Below, piece by piece: positions 1 to 9,021 of a stretch of 64,000 nucleotides of DNA. Source of the DNA: Paucibacter sp963740455 (GTDB lineage: Bacteria; Pseudomonadota; Gammaproteobacteria; Burkholderiales; Burkholderiaceae_C); assembly GCA_963740455.1 (NCBI GenBank), contig CAVUEF010000004.1:58118-122117 (forward strand), read 5' to 3'. The notes under the pieces are model-generated. The model was not told the DNA's origin and did no database searches. It worked only from the letters and a program-made list of their open reading frames with translations. A program made the translations under genes and the position numbers. Each line of letters begins with the position of its first letter. The first letter of the stretch is position 1.

Positions 1-519
1 CTGCGCAAAGGCGCCACCCAGCGCCGCATGCCGCTGCAGGACTTCTACCTCGACTACATGCAAAACCGCTTGCACAGCGGCGAGCTCGTCGAAGCCTTGC
101 ATCTGCCGCTGCCGAAAGCCGACACGCGGCTGCGCGGCTACAAGATCTCGAAGCGTTTCGACAGTGACATCTCGGCGGTCTGCGCGGTGCTGTCGCTCAC
201 ACTCGAGCAAGGTCGCGTGAGCGAGGCGCGCTTCGTGTACGGTGGCATGGCCGGCATCGTCAAGCGCGCCACGCTGGCCGAAGCGGCGGTGCTGGGTCAT
301 GCCTGGAGCGAGGCACGCCTCGGGCTCGCGACCGAAGCCTTGGCCCGGGACTTCACCCCCCTGAGCGACTTGCGAGCGAGCGCGGCTTACCGGCTGCGCG
401 TGGCGCAGAACCTGCTGCGCCGCTTCTGGCTCGAAACGCGCGCGGACCAGCCGCTGTCCGACGCGCAGCTCAGCGTGTGGCCCGCGCAAGACCTGACCCC
501 CGTGGGTGAACAGGCATGA
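1..519 (+). CDS. xdhA: Xanthine dehydrogenase small subunit XdhA, C-terminal part (5' end outside window)
   Basis: The reading frame is open from the first base, so the gene starts upstream of the window and only about 172 C-terminal residues are visible. They match the C-terminal domain of the FAD-binding subunit of molybdenum hydroxylases, including the segment around KISKRFDSDIS and the FVYGGMAG stretch. In XdhA this domain sits next to FAD, which passes electrons from the iron-sulfur clusters to NAD. The stop overlaps the start of xdhB by four bases (ATGA), so the two subunits are translationally coupled. The 2Fe-2S half cannot be seen here. Confidence 0.9.
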   Translation: MRKGATQRRMPLQDFYLDYMQNRLHSGELVEALHLPLPKADTRLRGYKISKRFDSDISAVCAVLSLTLEQGRVSEARFVYGGMAGIVKRATLAEAAVLGHAWSEARLGLATEALARDFTPLSDLRASAAYRLRVAQNLLRRFWLETRADQPLSDAQLSVWPAQDLTPVGEQA

Positions 520-2804
520 GCCGCAAGATTGCGGAGAGCAGCCGGAGCATCGGCGTTGGCCGACCGCACGAATCAGCGCATTTGCATGTCAGCGGCGCAG
601 CCGACTACACCGACGACATCGGCGAGCTGCAAGGCACGCTGCACGTGGCGCTGGGTTTGTCGCCGGTCGCGCATGGTCGGCTGATCGGCATTGACTTGGC
701 CGGCTTGCGCGCGCTGCCAGGCGTGGTGGCGGTGCTCACGGCGGCGGACGTTCCGGGCCCGAACCAATGCGGCGCGCTGGTGGCCGACGAGCCGATTCTG
801 GCCGACGATGTCGTGCATTACCTGGGTCAGCCGGTCTTTGCCGTGATCTCGCACGACCGCGAGCTGGCGCGTCGCGCCTGTGCGCGCGCCAAGGACTTCA
901 TTCGGATCGAGCTGCTGCCAGCGCTGCTGAGCGCGGCGCAAGCGCACGCCGCCCAGCGCTATGTGGTGCCGCCCATGCATTTGTCGCGCGGCGATGCACA
1001 AGCGGCATTGGCCCGCGCGCCGCAGCGCATGCAGGGCAGCTTCACGGTGGGCGGGCAGGAGCAGTTTTATCTGGAGGGGCAGATCTCCTATGCGCTGCCG
1101 CTCGAAGACAACGCCGTCAAGCTCTTGTGCTCGACCCAGCATCCGAGCGAGATGCAGCATCTGGTGGCGCATGCGCTGAAGCTGCGCAGCAATCAGGTGC
1201 AGGTCGAATGCCGTCGCATGGGCGGGGGCTTCGGCGGCAAGGAGTCGCAATCGGCCGTGTTCGCCTGCATCGCGGCCATCGCGGCGATGCAATTGAAGCG
1301 TCCGGTCAAACTGCGGCTGGACCGGGACGATGACTTTCTGGTGACGGGGCGCCGCCACGGCTTCGACTACCGTTATGACATCGGCTTCGACGCCGACGGG
1401 CGGCTGCTCGCGGCCGAAGTCGAGATGGTGTCCAACGCCGGCTGGTCGGCCGATTTGTCAGCGCCGGTGATGACGCGTGCGCTGTGCCACTTCGACAATG
1501 CCTACTGGTTGCCCGATGTCTCGATACGCGGCTATTGCGCACGCACGAATACCCAGAGCAATACCGCGTTTCGCGGCTTCGGTGGACCGCAAGGCGCACT
1601 GGCCATCGAGACGATGCTCGACAATGTGGCACGCCGTCTCGGGCTGGACCCCTTGGCGGTGCGTCGCGTCAATTTCTATGCGCCCGACGCTGCACTTGGC
1701 CGCAACACCACGCCGTATGGCCAGGTGGTGCAAGACAATATCCTGCAGCCGCTGGTCGAGCAACTGGTGGCCAGCAGCGACTACACAGCGCGCCGCGTTG
1801 ACGTGGCACGCTTCAACGCGACCAGCGCTGTGCTCAAGAAAGGCCTGGCGCTTGTGCCGCTCAAGTTCGGCATCGCCTTCAATGTCGTGCACCTGAACCA
1901 GGCCGGCGCGCTGGTTCATGTTTTCACTGACGGATCGGTGCTGGTGAATCATGGCGGCACCGAGATGGGCCAGGGACTCAACACCAAGGTGGCGCAAGTG
2001 GTCGCGCACGAACTCGGCGTCGGCCTGGAGCGCGTGCGCTGCAGCGCGACCGACACGCACAAGGTGGCCAACACATCGGCCACCGCGGCCTCCACCGGCA
2101 GCGATCTGAACGGCAAGGCCGCGCAGGATGCGGCGCGCAAGATCCGCGCGCGCCTGGACGCCTTTGCGGCGACGCAGGCGGACGCCGGAAGTCTGAGCTT
2201 TGATGCGCTGGTGGCGCGCGCCTACCTGGCGCGCGTGCAACTCTGGAGCGATGGCTTCTATGCCACACCGGGCCTGAGCTGGGACCGCGCCACGCTCAAG
2301 GGCAATCCCTTCCATTACTTCGCCTATGGCGCCGCTGTCAGCGAGGTCGTGCTCGACACATTGACCGGCGAGTGGCGCGCGCTGCGCGTCGATGTGCTGC
2401 ACGACGTGGGCCGCTCGCTGAACCCTGCCATCGACATCGGCCAGGTTGAGGGCGCTTTCATCCAGGGCATGGGCTGGCTGACCACGGAAGAACTGGTCTG
2501 GCATCCGAAGACGGGGGCCCTGCTCACGCATGCGCCCAGCACCTACAAGATTCCCACCGCCAACGACTGCCCGCCCATCTTCAATGTGGCGCTGTTCGAC
2601 GGCGCCAACCGGCAGGACAGCATTCACCGCTCGAAGGCCGTGGGCGAGCCGCCGCTGCTGCTGCCCATCTCGGTGCTGCTGGCGCTGCGCGACGCGGTCT
2701 CGGCCGTCGGCGAGCACTGCACGGACCCCGACTTGCGCGCACCCGCCACCCCAGAGGCCCTGCTCGATGCCATCGACGGGCTGCGGCAGAGTGCACAGGG
2801 ATAG
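516..2804 (+). CDS. xdhB: Xanthine dehydrogenase molybdopterin-binding subunit XdhB
   Basis: 762 residues, the usual length for a separate bacterial XdhB. It oxidises hypoxanthine and xanthine to urate in the cytoplasm with XdhA. Visible parts are an N-terminal a/b hammerhead (about residues 20-125) and two molybdopterin-binding domains. The glycine-rich MGGGFGGKE motif lies near residue 235, GTEMGQGLN near 480, and the C-terminal KAVGEPPLLL near 707, where Glu711 matches the family's catalytic glutamate. The start overlaps the xdhA stop. The sulfurylation factor xdhC is in the window but separated, at 7.6-8.5 kb on the other strand. Confidence 0.95.
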   Translation: MSRKIAESSRSIGVGRPHESAHLHVSGAADYTDDIGELQGTLHVALGLSPVAHGRLIGIDLAGLRALPGVVAVLTAADVPGPNQCGALVADEPILADDVVHYLGQPVFAVISHDRELARRACARAKDFIRIELLPALLSAAQAHAAQRYVVPPMHLSRGDAQAALARAPQRMQGSFTVGGQEQFYLEGQISYALPLEDNAVKLLCSTQHPSEMQHLVAHALKLRSNQVQVECRRMGGGFGGKESQSAVFACIAAIAAMQLKRPVKLRLDRDDDFLVTGRRHGFDYRYDIGFDADGRLLAAEVEMVSNAGWSADLSAPVMTRALCHFDNAYWLPDVSIRGYCARTNTQSNTAFRGFGGPQGALAIETMLDNVARRLGLDPLAVRRVNFYAPDAALGRNTTPYGQVVQDNILQPLVEQLVASSDYTARRVDVARFNATSAVLKKGLALVPLKFGIAFNVVHLNQAGALVHVFTDGSVLVNHGGTEMGQGLNTKVAQVVAHELGVGLERVRCSATDTHKVANTSATAASTGSDLNGKAAQDAARKIRARLDAFAATQADAGSLSFDALVARAYLARVQLWSDGFYATPGLSWDRATLKGNPFHYFAYGAAVSEVVLDTLTGEWRALRVDVLHDVGRSLNPAIDIGQVEGAFIQGMGWLTTEELVWHPKTGALLTHAPSTYKIPTANDCPPIFNVALFDGANRQDSIHRSKAVGEPPLLLPISVLLALRDAVSAVGEHCTDPDLRAPATPEALLDAIDGLRQSAQG

Positions 2805-2930
2805 CCTGAATGTTTGCACCAGGCGAGCTGCGCCCGGGTCATACTTGGCTCTACCCGTTCGCAAGCACGCGCTTGTCTGGTGAAGCAACAGCTTGCCAGC
2901 GCGTCGTGCAGCCCATTTGAGGAGCGTCTG

Positions 2931-3869
2931 ATGCAATCACAGACCGAAGCGTCGCCCCCCGCAGGCGGCGCTGAAGAAGCCACCTTGTTGCGCATGCAAG
3001 CACTGCTCGAGCGCGCGCCCCTGGCGCTGGCGTTCGTCCGCGGTCAGCGTTTCGAACTCGTCAGCGAGGAGATGAACCAATTGTTCGGCCATGGAGACCC
3101 CACTGACCTGGCAAGCCAGAGCACGCGCGTCGTGCATGTTTCGGACGGCGCCCACAGCGCTTTGCAGGAACGTTTGCAGACCGCTTTTGCCAAGGGCCGA
3201 CCGCTGGATGAGGAAGTTGAATACGTGCGCGGCGATGGTGCGCGTTTCTGGGGCCGCTTGAAGGCCACGCCGCTGCAATGGGACACGCCGTCGAGCGAAG
3301 CGATGTGGATTGTCGAAGACGTGACCGCGGCGCGCCAGTTGCGCTTGCAGCCCACCTGGGCGGGCAAGCACGACCCGCTCACCGAGTTGGACAATCGCGC
3401 AGAGTTCGAACGACGTGTGGCCGAGCATGTGAACAGCCGCCGCCACGAGCCGGTCTCGGTGCTGTGGTTGGACGTCGACAAGTTCCGCGACGTTGTCGAT
3501 GCTTCAGGCGCCGAGGTGGCCGAGCATTTCCTCTACCACCTGAGCCAGATGCTGATCACCAAGGTACGCGCCTCCGACATCGTGGCGCGTCTGGAAAGCG
3601 ACTGCTTTGCGATGTTGCTGCCCGACTGCGACCAGCACTACGCCCAGATCATTGCCGAGAAGATTCGCGCCTCGGTGGCAGGATTTCGCTTGCGCTGGGG
3701 ATTGCACCGGACGCGCGTGAAGGCCTGCCTGGGCGTCGTGCAACTGCACGCTTCGCTGGAGAACGTGGATGCGGTGATGGGCGCCGCAGCGCAGGCCTGC
3801 GCCGAAGCCAAGGCGGCCGGCGGCGATACCGTGCGCGTGTTTGTATCCACGACCATGATGGTCATCTGA
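2931..3869 (+). CDS. PAS domain protein with a degenerate GGDEF domain
   Basis: About 312 residues. The start at 2931 is chosen because GAGGAG lies just upstream; an upstream ATG at 2814 in the same frame lacks one. An N-terminal PAS-like region (about residues 20-130, ending in a WIVEDVTAAR-type linker) is followed by a GGDEF fold containing HDPLTELDNR and a DVDKFRDV segment. The signature that should read GGDEF is ESDCF (residues 222-226), so diguanylate cyclase activity is unlikely. It may bind GTP or act as a sensor or scaffold. It follows xdhB on the same strand after a 126 bp gap and ends tail-to-tail with the Crp-type gene. Confidence 0.8.
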   Translation: MQSQTEASPPAGGAEEATLLRMQALLERAPLALAFVRGQRFELVSEEMNQLFGHGDPTDLASQSTRVVHVSDGAHSALQERLQTAFAKGRPLDEEVEYVRGDGARFWGRLKATPLQWDTPSSEAMWIVEDVTAARQLRLQPTWAGKHDPLTELDNRAEFERRVAEHVNSRRHEPVSVLWLDVDKFRDVVDASGAEVAEHFLYHLSQMLITKVRASDIVARLESDCFAMLLPDCDQHYAQIIAEKIRASVAGFRLRWGLHRTRVKACLGVVQLHASLENVDAVMGAAAQACAEAKAAGGDTVRVFVSTTMMVI

Positions 3870-3895
3870 CCCAAGCCCTGCTTGAGCCTTGATCC

Positions 3896-4660
3896 TCAGT
3901 CGCGAGTCATCGCTTGGAGCGCGGGCAGGTCAAGTACCTTGACGCAATATCCCTGCACCTCGATCACGCCCTTGCGATTGAGTTGTCGCATCATGCGCGA
4001 CAGGGTTTCCGGCGTGATCGCCAATTGGGCCGCAATGTCGCGCTTGCGCTCGTTCAAGGCAATCGAAATCTCGCTGCAAGCCGGACCTTCGGGGTGGCAG
4101 CGGTGCAACAACCACACCGCAAGGCGGTGTTCGGCATCCTTGTGCATCAGGTCATGGGTCGTGCCAGTCAGGCTGTGAATGGTGTTTGCCAGTCCGGTCA
4201 GCAAGCGGTCGAGCATGACGGCCTGACTCGCCATCAGTTCACGCATGCGGTTCAGAGGCAGGACGATCAGCAGCGCGTCGCCCACCGAGCGCGCGTCCTG
4301 TGCGTAGCTACCGCCCAGCCAGGCGCTGCTCAGATCAAGCCACTGCGGGCCGTGCACGGTGCGTTCCAGATAGAAAGGCTCATCGTCGCGTGCCAGACCC
4401 AGTCCGACCGACCCCTTGAGCACCGCCACCAGATGCTGGGCTCGCTGATGCCGCGTGAACGCCATCTCGCCGCCGCGCAGTCGCCGTACGCCGCGCATGG
4501 CATTGAGCGCCAGCAACTCGGTGGCGCCAAGCCCCGGCCCTCCGAATATGGCGTGCCAGTCCGACGCGCCGATGCTGGTGCCTGAATCATCCCGTGGGGG
4601 AGCGGCACGCTTGTTGGCGTCGCGCGCGATCTGCAAGGTGTCGATAGTGATGTTTTCCAC
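3896..4660 (-). CDS. Crp/Fnr-family transcriptional regulator
   Basis: 254 residues with a cyclic-nucleotide-binding-type beta barrel (about 40-150), a long dimer helix and a C-terminal winged helix whose recognition segment contains ITPETLSRMMRQLNRKG. This is the usual Crp/Fnr DNA-reading helix. No cysteine cluster is present near the N-terminus, so it is not an oxygen-sensing [4Fe-4S] FNR; the effector is unknown. It lies between xdhAB and puuD, so it may regulate purine use, but the sequence does not prove that. It converges with the GGDEF-like gene (26 bp gap). Confidence 0.85.
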   Translation of the reverse strand: MENITIDTLQIARDANKRAAPPRDDSGTSIGASDWHAIFGGPGLGATELLALNAMRGVRRLRGGEMAFTRHQRAQHLVAVLKGSVGLGLARDDEPFYLERTVHGPQWLDLSSAWLGGSYAQDARSVGDALLIVLPLNRMRELMASQAVMLDRLLTGLANTIHSLTGTTHDLMHKDAEHRLAVWLLHRCHPEGPACSEISIALNERKRDIAAQLAITPETLSRMMRQLNRKGVIEVQGYCVKVLDLPALQAMTRD

Positions 4661-4840
4661 GTTGTCGCTATGGCAACAAAGCTGCCATGGCTACGAATGT
4701 GAGGCAGAGGTTCCAAGCCGTCCTTGCGTTGGGTCAAATGCATGCATGCTTGCCCAGTTCGCAGCAATCACGCGAGCTGCAATCTGTTGCCACGTTTGAT
4801 CCAGGCCAAATCCTGGTAGGGCTCGATGCCGCGCCGCCGC
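4661..4840. other. Intergenic gap between puuD stop and the Crp-type gene start
   Basis: 180 bp holding the promoter region of the Crp-type gene. A short inverted repeat TGGCA-N7-TGCCA lies at about 4671-4687 near its start codon and could be an autoregulatory site, but five-base arms are weak evidence. No coding signal was seen. Confidence 0.3.
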
Positions 4841-6052
4841 TCACTTGGGCTGCGATACAGCGCGCGCTTCGAACCAACGCGCCAGCACGGCACGTTCGGC
4901 GTCGGTGATCTGGGTCGCATTGTTCAAGGGCATGGTCTTTTGCACCACCGCCTGCTGGTAGAGCGCCGCAGCGTTTTGCGCAATCAGCTCGGCGCTGTCG
5001 AGCCGGATGTTCTTTTGTGCGAGCTGCGCGTTGTGGCACACCACGCAGCGCTGCCCAACCACCACCTGCACCTGGGCCAAGCTGGGCGCCGCAGATGGCG
5101 CGACATGCCCGGTTGGGGCAGGCGCCATCCAGACGATCAGCGCGGCCAGCATCAAAAGCACGACCGCCACCAGGCCCCAGGCGTTCACGCCCTGGCCTTG
5201 CCTGTCGTGGCGCTTCACAAAGAAGGTGCGCACCAGGGCGCCGGCCAGCATCAACACGATCAGCACCAGCCAGTTCTGCGCATGGCTGTAGAGCATGCCG
5301 TAATGGTTGCTCAGCATCGCCACCAACACCGGCAGCGTGAAGTAGGTGTTGTGCACGCTGCGCTGTTTGCCGCGCTGGCCGTAGATCGGGTCTGCCGCGC
5401 GGCCGGCGCGCATGTCCTGAATCACCTGCCGCTGGCCTGGAATGATCCAGAAGAACACATTGGCGCTCATCATCGTGGCCATCATCGCGCCGATGATCAC
5501 GAAGGCCGCCCGGCCGGCAAACAGCTGGGTCGCCCCCCAGGTCGCCGCCGCAATGAAAACGGCGATCAGCCCCAGCACCAGAGCGTCGTTGCCGATGCTG
5601 CCGTCAGGCTTGTGGCCAAAGCGCCGGCAGATCTGGTCATAGGCCAACCAGCCTGCCGCCAAGAAGGCAAGCGCCGCAGCCGTCGCCGCGCTCGCTCTCC
5701 AGTCGAACACGCGCGCGTCAATCAGCAAGCTGCTGGCGTTGAACAGGTACAGCACCGTGAACAGCGCCATGCCGCTCATCCAGGTCCAGTAACTTTCCCA
5801 ATAGAACCAGTGCAGATGCTGGGGCAGGTTGCGCGGTGCGACCAGGTACTTCTGCGGGTTGTAGAAGCCCCCGCCATGCACGGCCCACAGTTCGCCATCA
5901 ACGCCCTTGGCTTTCAGGTCGGCTGACTCGGGCTTGAGCAAATGGTTGTCGGCCCAGACAAAGTAGAACGACGCGCCGATCCAGGCAATCGCCACGATCA
6001 CATGCAGCCAGCGCAGCAGCAGGTTCGCCCATTCGATCAAATAGTTTTCCAT
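4841..6052 (-). CDS. puuD: Membrane urate oxidase (urate hydroxylase) PuuD with C-terminal cytochrome c domain
   Basis: 403 residues from the ATG at 6052, preceded by GGAAGG. The N-terminal ~300 residues are a multi-helix membrane domain of the DUF989/PuuD type, beginning with MENYLIEWANLLLRWLHV. The tail has a haem-binding CVVCH motif (residues 336-340) with a later TMPLNN methionine ligand segment, so it is a fused cytochrome c domain that would sit on the periplasmic side. The family converts urate to 5-hydroxyisourate and passes electrons to the respiratory chain, unlike soluble uricase. The context (xdhAB, xdhC, uraH) supports the role. Confidence 0.93.
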   Translation of the reverse strand: MENYLIEWANLLLRWLHVIVAIAWIGASFYFVWADNHLLKPESADLKAKGVDGELWAVHGGGFYNPQKYLVAPRNLPQHLHWFYWESYWTWMSGMALFTVLYLFNASSLLIDARVFDWRASAATAAALAFLAAGWLAYDQICRRFGHKPDGSIGNDALVLGLIAVFIAAATWGATQLFAGRAAFVIIGAMMATMMSANVFFWIIPGQRQVIQDMRAGRAADPIYGQRGKQRSVHNTYFTLPVLVAMLSNHYGMLYSHAQNWLVLIVLMLAGALVRTFFVKRHDRQGQGVNAWGLVAVVLLMLAALIVWMAPAPTGHVAPSAAPSLAQVQVVVGQRCVVCHNAQLAQKNIRLDSAELIAQNAAALYQQAVVQKTMPLNNATQITDAERAVLARWFEARAVSQPK

Positions 6053-6382
6053 CAGGCCTTCCCCGCTGGTCCGTCGCAGGCGATACCTCGCGTCGGGGCC
6101 GCTACGACAGGTGGTCGCAAGTGTATACAACCGCTCCTGGCTGGCAAGGCATGGTTGGCTATGCCGCACGTGCCGAAGTCGATGCTTCCACAAACACCAC
6201 CTCGCGTGACGCAGATGCTCTTCTCCGGCAAGCGATTCACGCAGTTCCGACCCGAGTTTCCTGGGTTTCGTCAAGGTATTACCATTCGCACCTTGGCAGA
6301 ACTTCTGTCACACAAGACAAGGTATTGTTGCGGGCGCACGAGGACATTGGTCAGGCGCGCCGACCGCCCCACAAGGACAATA
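6053..6382. promoter_or_regulatory. Divergent regulatory region between puuD and the nitronate monooxygenase-like gene
   Basis: 330 bp between divergent starts; no coding signal was seen. The 8 bp perfect palindrome TGTATACA lies at 6122-6129, 70 bp upstream of puuD. Sites of this type are bound by GntR-family regulators, so it is a candidate operator. No clear -35/-10 pair stands out for either gene. Confidence 0.4.
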
Positions 6383-7639
6383 ATGAAACGAGTTGATGAT
6401 TTCCGCCTGAAATTGGGCCGCAAAGAGCTGGTGCCAATTGTCATTGGCGGCATGGGTGTGGACATTTCCACTGCCGAGCTGGCGCTGGAAGCGGCGCGGC
6501 TGGGCGGCATTGGTCATATCTCGGATGCCTTGGTGCATGACGTTTCGGACCGGCGTTTCGATACCGAATACGTCAAGACCAAGACCAAGTTCTACAAGCA
6601 CAACATCGACAACTCGGACAAGACCTCGGTCCAATTCGACCTGGGGCATTTGGCCGAGGCCACCGAGCTGCATGTGGGCGGCACGATGCAGGCCAAGCAC
6701 GGTGACGGCATGGTCTTTGTCAATTGCATGGAAAAGTTGACGATGAACGCGCCGCGCGAGACGCTGCAGGTGCGTTTGAACTCGGCGCTCGACGGCGGCA
6801 TCGACGGCATCACGCTCAGCGCCGGACTCCATCTGGGGTCGCTTGGCCTGATGGCCGAGCACGCAAGGTTTCGCGATGCCAAGCTGGGCATCATCGTCTC
6901 GTCGCTGCGCGCCTTGCAGCTCTTTCTGAAAAAGAGCGCCCGCCTGAACCGGCTGCCGGACTACATCGTGGTCGAAGGCCCGTTGGCCGGCGGCCATCTG
7001 GGCTTCGGCCTCGATTGGGCCAAGTACGACCTGGCCACCATCGTGGCCGAGATCGCGCTGCATCTGAAGGCCGAGCAGATCGACATTCCCTTGATTCCTG
7101 CCGGTGGCATCTTCACCGGCAGCGACGCCGTGTCCTTCCTCGAGCATGGCGCCGCCGCCGTGCAAGTGGCGACGCGCTTTACGGTGGCCAATGAATGCGG
7201 TCTGCCCGCCAAGGTCAAGCAGGAGTATTTCAAGGCCAGCGAAGAAGACATCGTCGTCAACACCATCTCGCCGACCGGCTACCCGATGCGCATGCTGCGC
7301 AACACGCCGGCAATCGGCTCAGGCATACGCCCCAACTGCGAGGCGTACGGCTACTTGCTCGACGCCAACGGCAACTGCGCATACATCGACGCCTACAACG
7401 TTCAGCTTGCCCTGCATCCGGATGGCAAGAACATCTCGGTGATGGACAAGACCTGTCTGTGCACGCATATGCGCAACTACAACTGCTGGACCTGCGGCTC
7501 CCTGACCTACCGGCTCAAGGACACCACCCGGCGTGCGCCCGACGGCACCTACCAGACCTTGAGCGCAGAACACATATTCAACGATTACCAGTTCAGCGTC
7601 GATCAGCAGATAGCGCTTCCGGCTCCAGCGTTCGCCTGA
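6383..7639 (+). CDS. Nitronate monooxygenase-family flavoprotein
   Basis: 418 residues from the ATG at 6383, preceded by AAGGACA. It has the FMN-binding TIM-barrel features of the NMO/2-nitropropane dioxygenase family: an N-terminal IVIGGMGVDIS, a VVEGPLAGGHLGFG segment with the expected active-site histidine, and IPAGGIFTGSDAV near the phosphate-binding end. The C-terminal ~100 residues are rich in cysteines (CLCTHMRNYNCWTCG), which classical NMO lacks, so a metal or iron-sulfur site is possible. True substrate unknown. Its last 37 bp overlap the end of xdhC on the other strand. Confidence 0.85.
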   Translation: MKRVDDFRLKLGRKELVPIVIGGMGVDISTAELALEAARLGGIGHISDALVHDVSDRRFDTEYVKTKTKFYKHNIDNSDKTSVQFDLGHLAEATELHVGGTMQAKHGDGMVFVNCMEKLTMNAPRETLQVRLNSALDGGIDGITLSAGLHLGSLGLMAEHARFRDAKLGIIVSSLRALQLFLKKSARLNRLPDYIVVEGPLAGGHLGFGLDWAKYDLATIVAEIALHLKAEQIDIPLIPAGGIFTGSDAVSFLEHGAAAVQVATRFTVANECGLPAKVKQEYFKASEEDIVVNTISPTGYPMRMLRNTPAIGSGIRPNCEAYGYLLDANGNCAYIDAYNVQLALHPDGKNISVMDKTCLCTHMRNYNCWTCGSLTYRLKDTTRRAPDGTYQTLSAEHIFNDYQFSVDQQIALPAPAFA

Positions 7640-8487
7640 CTGGTGCTGGCCGCCCGCGCCGACAAGCCCGCCCAGCCCTGCAGCAGTTGCGCCACCACGG
7701 CCACCGCAATCACCTGCGGCTGTTTGCCTTTGATGCCCGGCACGCCGACGGGGCAGCGCACCTGCGCCAGCTCGGACTCGCTGAAACCGCGCGCCGCCAG
7801 ACGCTGCCGAAAGCTCGCCCATTTGGTCTTGCTGCCGATCAGCCCCACCAGGGCCAGGTCCGCGCGCTCGCGCTGGCGCTGCAGACAGGCGGCAACCACG
7901 TCCAGATCTTCGGCATGGCTGAAGCTCATGATCAGCACGCTTGAGCCCGGGGTCAGGTCTTGCACCGCCGCTTGCACGGGATTGGAATGCTCGGTCTGGA
8001 CATGCTCGGGCAGGTCGATCGGAAAGACCTCGTCGCGACTGTCTGTCCAGTGCACACGGGCCGGCAACTGGCCCAGCAGTTCGACAATCGCGCGCCCCAC
8101 ATGGCCGCCACCGAACAGCGCCACCGGCATCAATGCTTGTCGACTCGTCAGGCGCTCGCGCAGCCCCGCAGCATCCGCGCCGCCCAGCAGTTCGAAGCGC
8201 AAGTGCACGACGCCGCCGCAGCATTGCCCCAGGCTCGGGCCCAGCGCGTAGCGGCGCAGCGGCGTGTCGACGGCACCGGCCAGCAGAAAACCGCGGGCCT
8301 GGGCGATGGCGTCGAATTCAAGCTGTCCGCCGCCAATCGTCGCCATACTTCGCTCGGCCGTCACCGCCATCCAGGCCCCTACCTCGCGCGGGCCGCTGCC
8401 CTCCAAACGGGCCACGGTCACCAGCACGGCCGGGCCTTGCGCCAGCGCCTGTTGCAAAAGCTGCCATTGCGGCGTCGGTCGAGCCAC
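7603..8487 (-). CDS. xdhC: Xanthine dehydrogenase maturation factor XdhC
   Basis: About 294 residues. The start is taken as GTG at 8487, just after the uraH stop; a TTG six bases earlier overlaps that stop. XdhC binds molybdenum cofactor, promotes its sulfuration and hands it to XdhB. Visible signatures are GSGPREVGAWM and ATIGGGQLEFDA at the N-terminus, the paired-glycine FGGGHVGRAIVE of the Rossmann-like domain, and GLIGSKTKWASFRQRL with CPVG near the C-terminus. It is downstream of uraH on the same strand and converges on the NMO-like gene with a 37 bp overlap. Confidence 0.93.
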   Translation of the reverse strand: MARPTPQWQLLQQALAQGPAVLVTVARLEGSGPREVGAWMAVTAERSMATIGGGQLEFDAIAQARGFLLAGAVDTPLRRYALGPSLGQCCGGVVHLRFELLGGADAAGLRERLTSRQALMPVALFGGGHVGRAIVELLGQLPARVHWTDSRDEVFPIDLPEHVQTEHSNPVQAAVQDLTPGSSVLIMSFSHAEDLDVVAACLQRQRERADLALVGLIGSKTKWASFRQRLAARGFSESELAQVRCPVGVPGIKGKQPQVIAVAVVAQLLQGWAGLSARAASTSQANAGAGSAIC

Positions 8488-8489
8488 GT

Positions 8490-8843
8490 TCAACTGCCCC
8501 GGTAGGTCGAATAGCTCCAGGGACTGACCAGCAGCGGCACGTGGTAATTCGACTCGGCATCGGCGACGCCGAAATCGATCGGCACCTCGTCCAAGAACGT
8601 GGGCTCGGGAAGCGCTGCGCCACGCGACTTGAAGTACCCGGCCACGCCGAACACCAGTCGATAGCGGCCGGGCAGCAGGTCCGGTCCCTCCAGCAGCGGC
8701 GCATCGGCGCGGCCGTCGTGGTTGAGCCGCACCGACTTGAGCCGCACCAGCTCGCCACCATCGCGGCTGTAGAGAATCACTTCCATGCCGGCGGCCGGGC
8801 AGCCGTGCATGGTGTCGAGTACGTGGGTCGTGAGTTTGCCCAT
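8490..8843 (-). CDS. uraH: 5-hydroxyisourate hydrolase (transthyretin-like)
   Basis: 117 residues, the full length of the family. It hydrolyses 5-hydroxyisourate, the PuuD product, to OHCU. The N-terminal LTTHVLDTMHGCPA and the C-terminal YRGS tetrapeptide (residues 114-117) are the family's two diagnostic motifs and carry active-site residues. It is the first gene of a two-gene unit with xdhC. The next enzyme, OHCU decarboxylase (UraD), is not visible in this window. Confidence 0.96.
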   Translation of the reverse strand: MGKLTTHVLDTMHGCPAAGMEVILYSRDGGELVRLKSVRLNHDGRADAPLLEGPDLLPGRYRLVFGVAGYFKSRGAALPEPTFLDEVPIDFGVADAESNYHVPLLVSPWSYSTYRGS

Positions 8844-9021
8844 CGAAGTCCCTTGTCGAATCGTTGGTCTCGGCGCCGCCGCTGACGCAGTGTGCCTGCA
8901 CTTCAGACCACATCATGCCCACACTCAGGCGTTCAGGCCCTCGCCGACCTGAATCCGGTGCTGCTTTGCGATGCAGGAGCTGCTCAGGGTACAGCGGTCG
9001 ACAGACCCTAGAATCCCTCTC

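Noticed and set aside
1458..2936. 492-residue antisense frame over xdhB
   Set aside because: Shadow of a high-GC gene; xdhB on the plus strand has all expected motifs.
3896..4660. The Crp/Fnr protein as an oxygen-sensing FNR
   Set aside because: The cysteine ligands expected near the N-terminus are absent.
4826..5926. 366-residue plus-strand frame over puuD
   Set aside because: His/Arg/Gln-rich composition typical of an antisense shadow; puuD explains the region.
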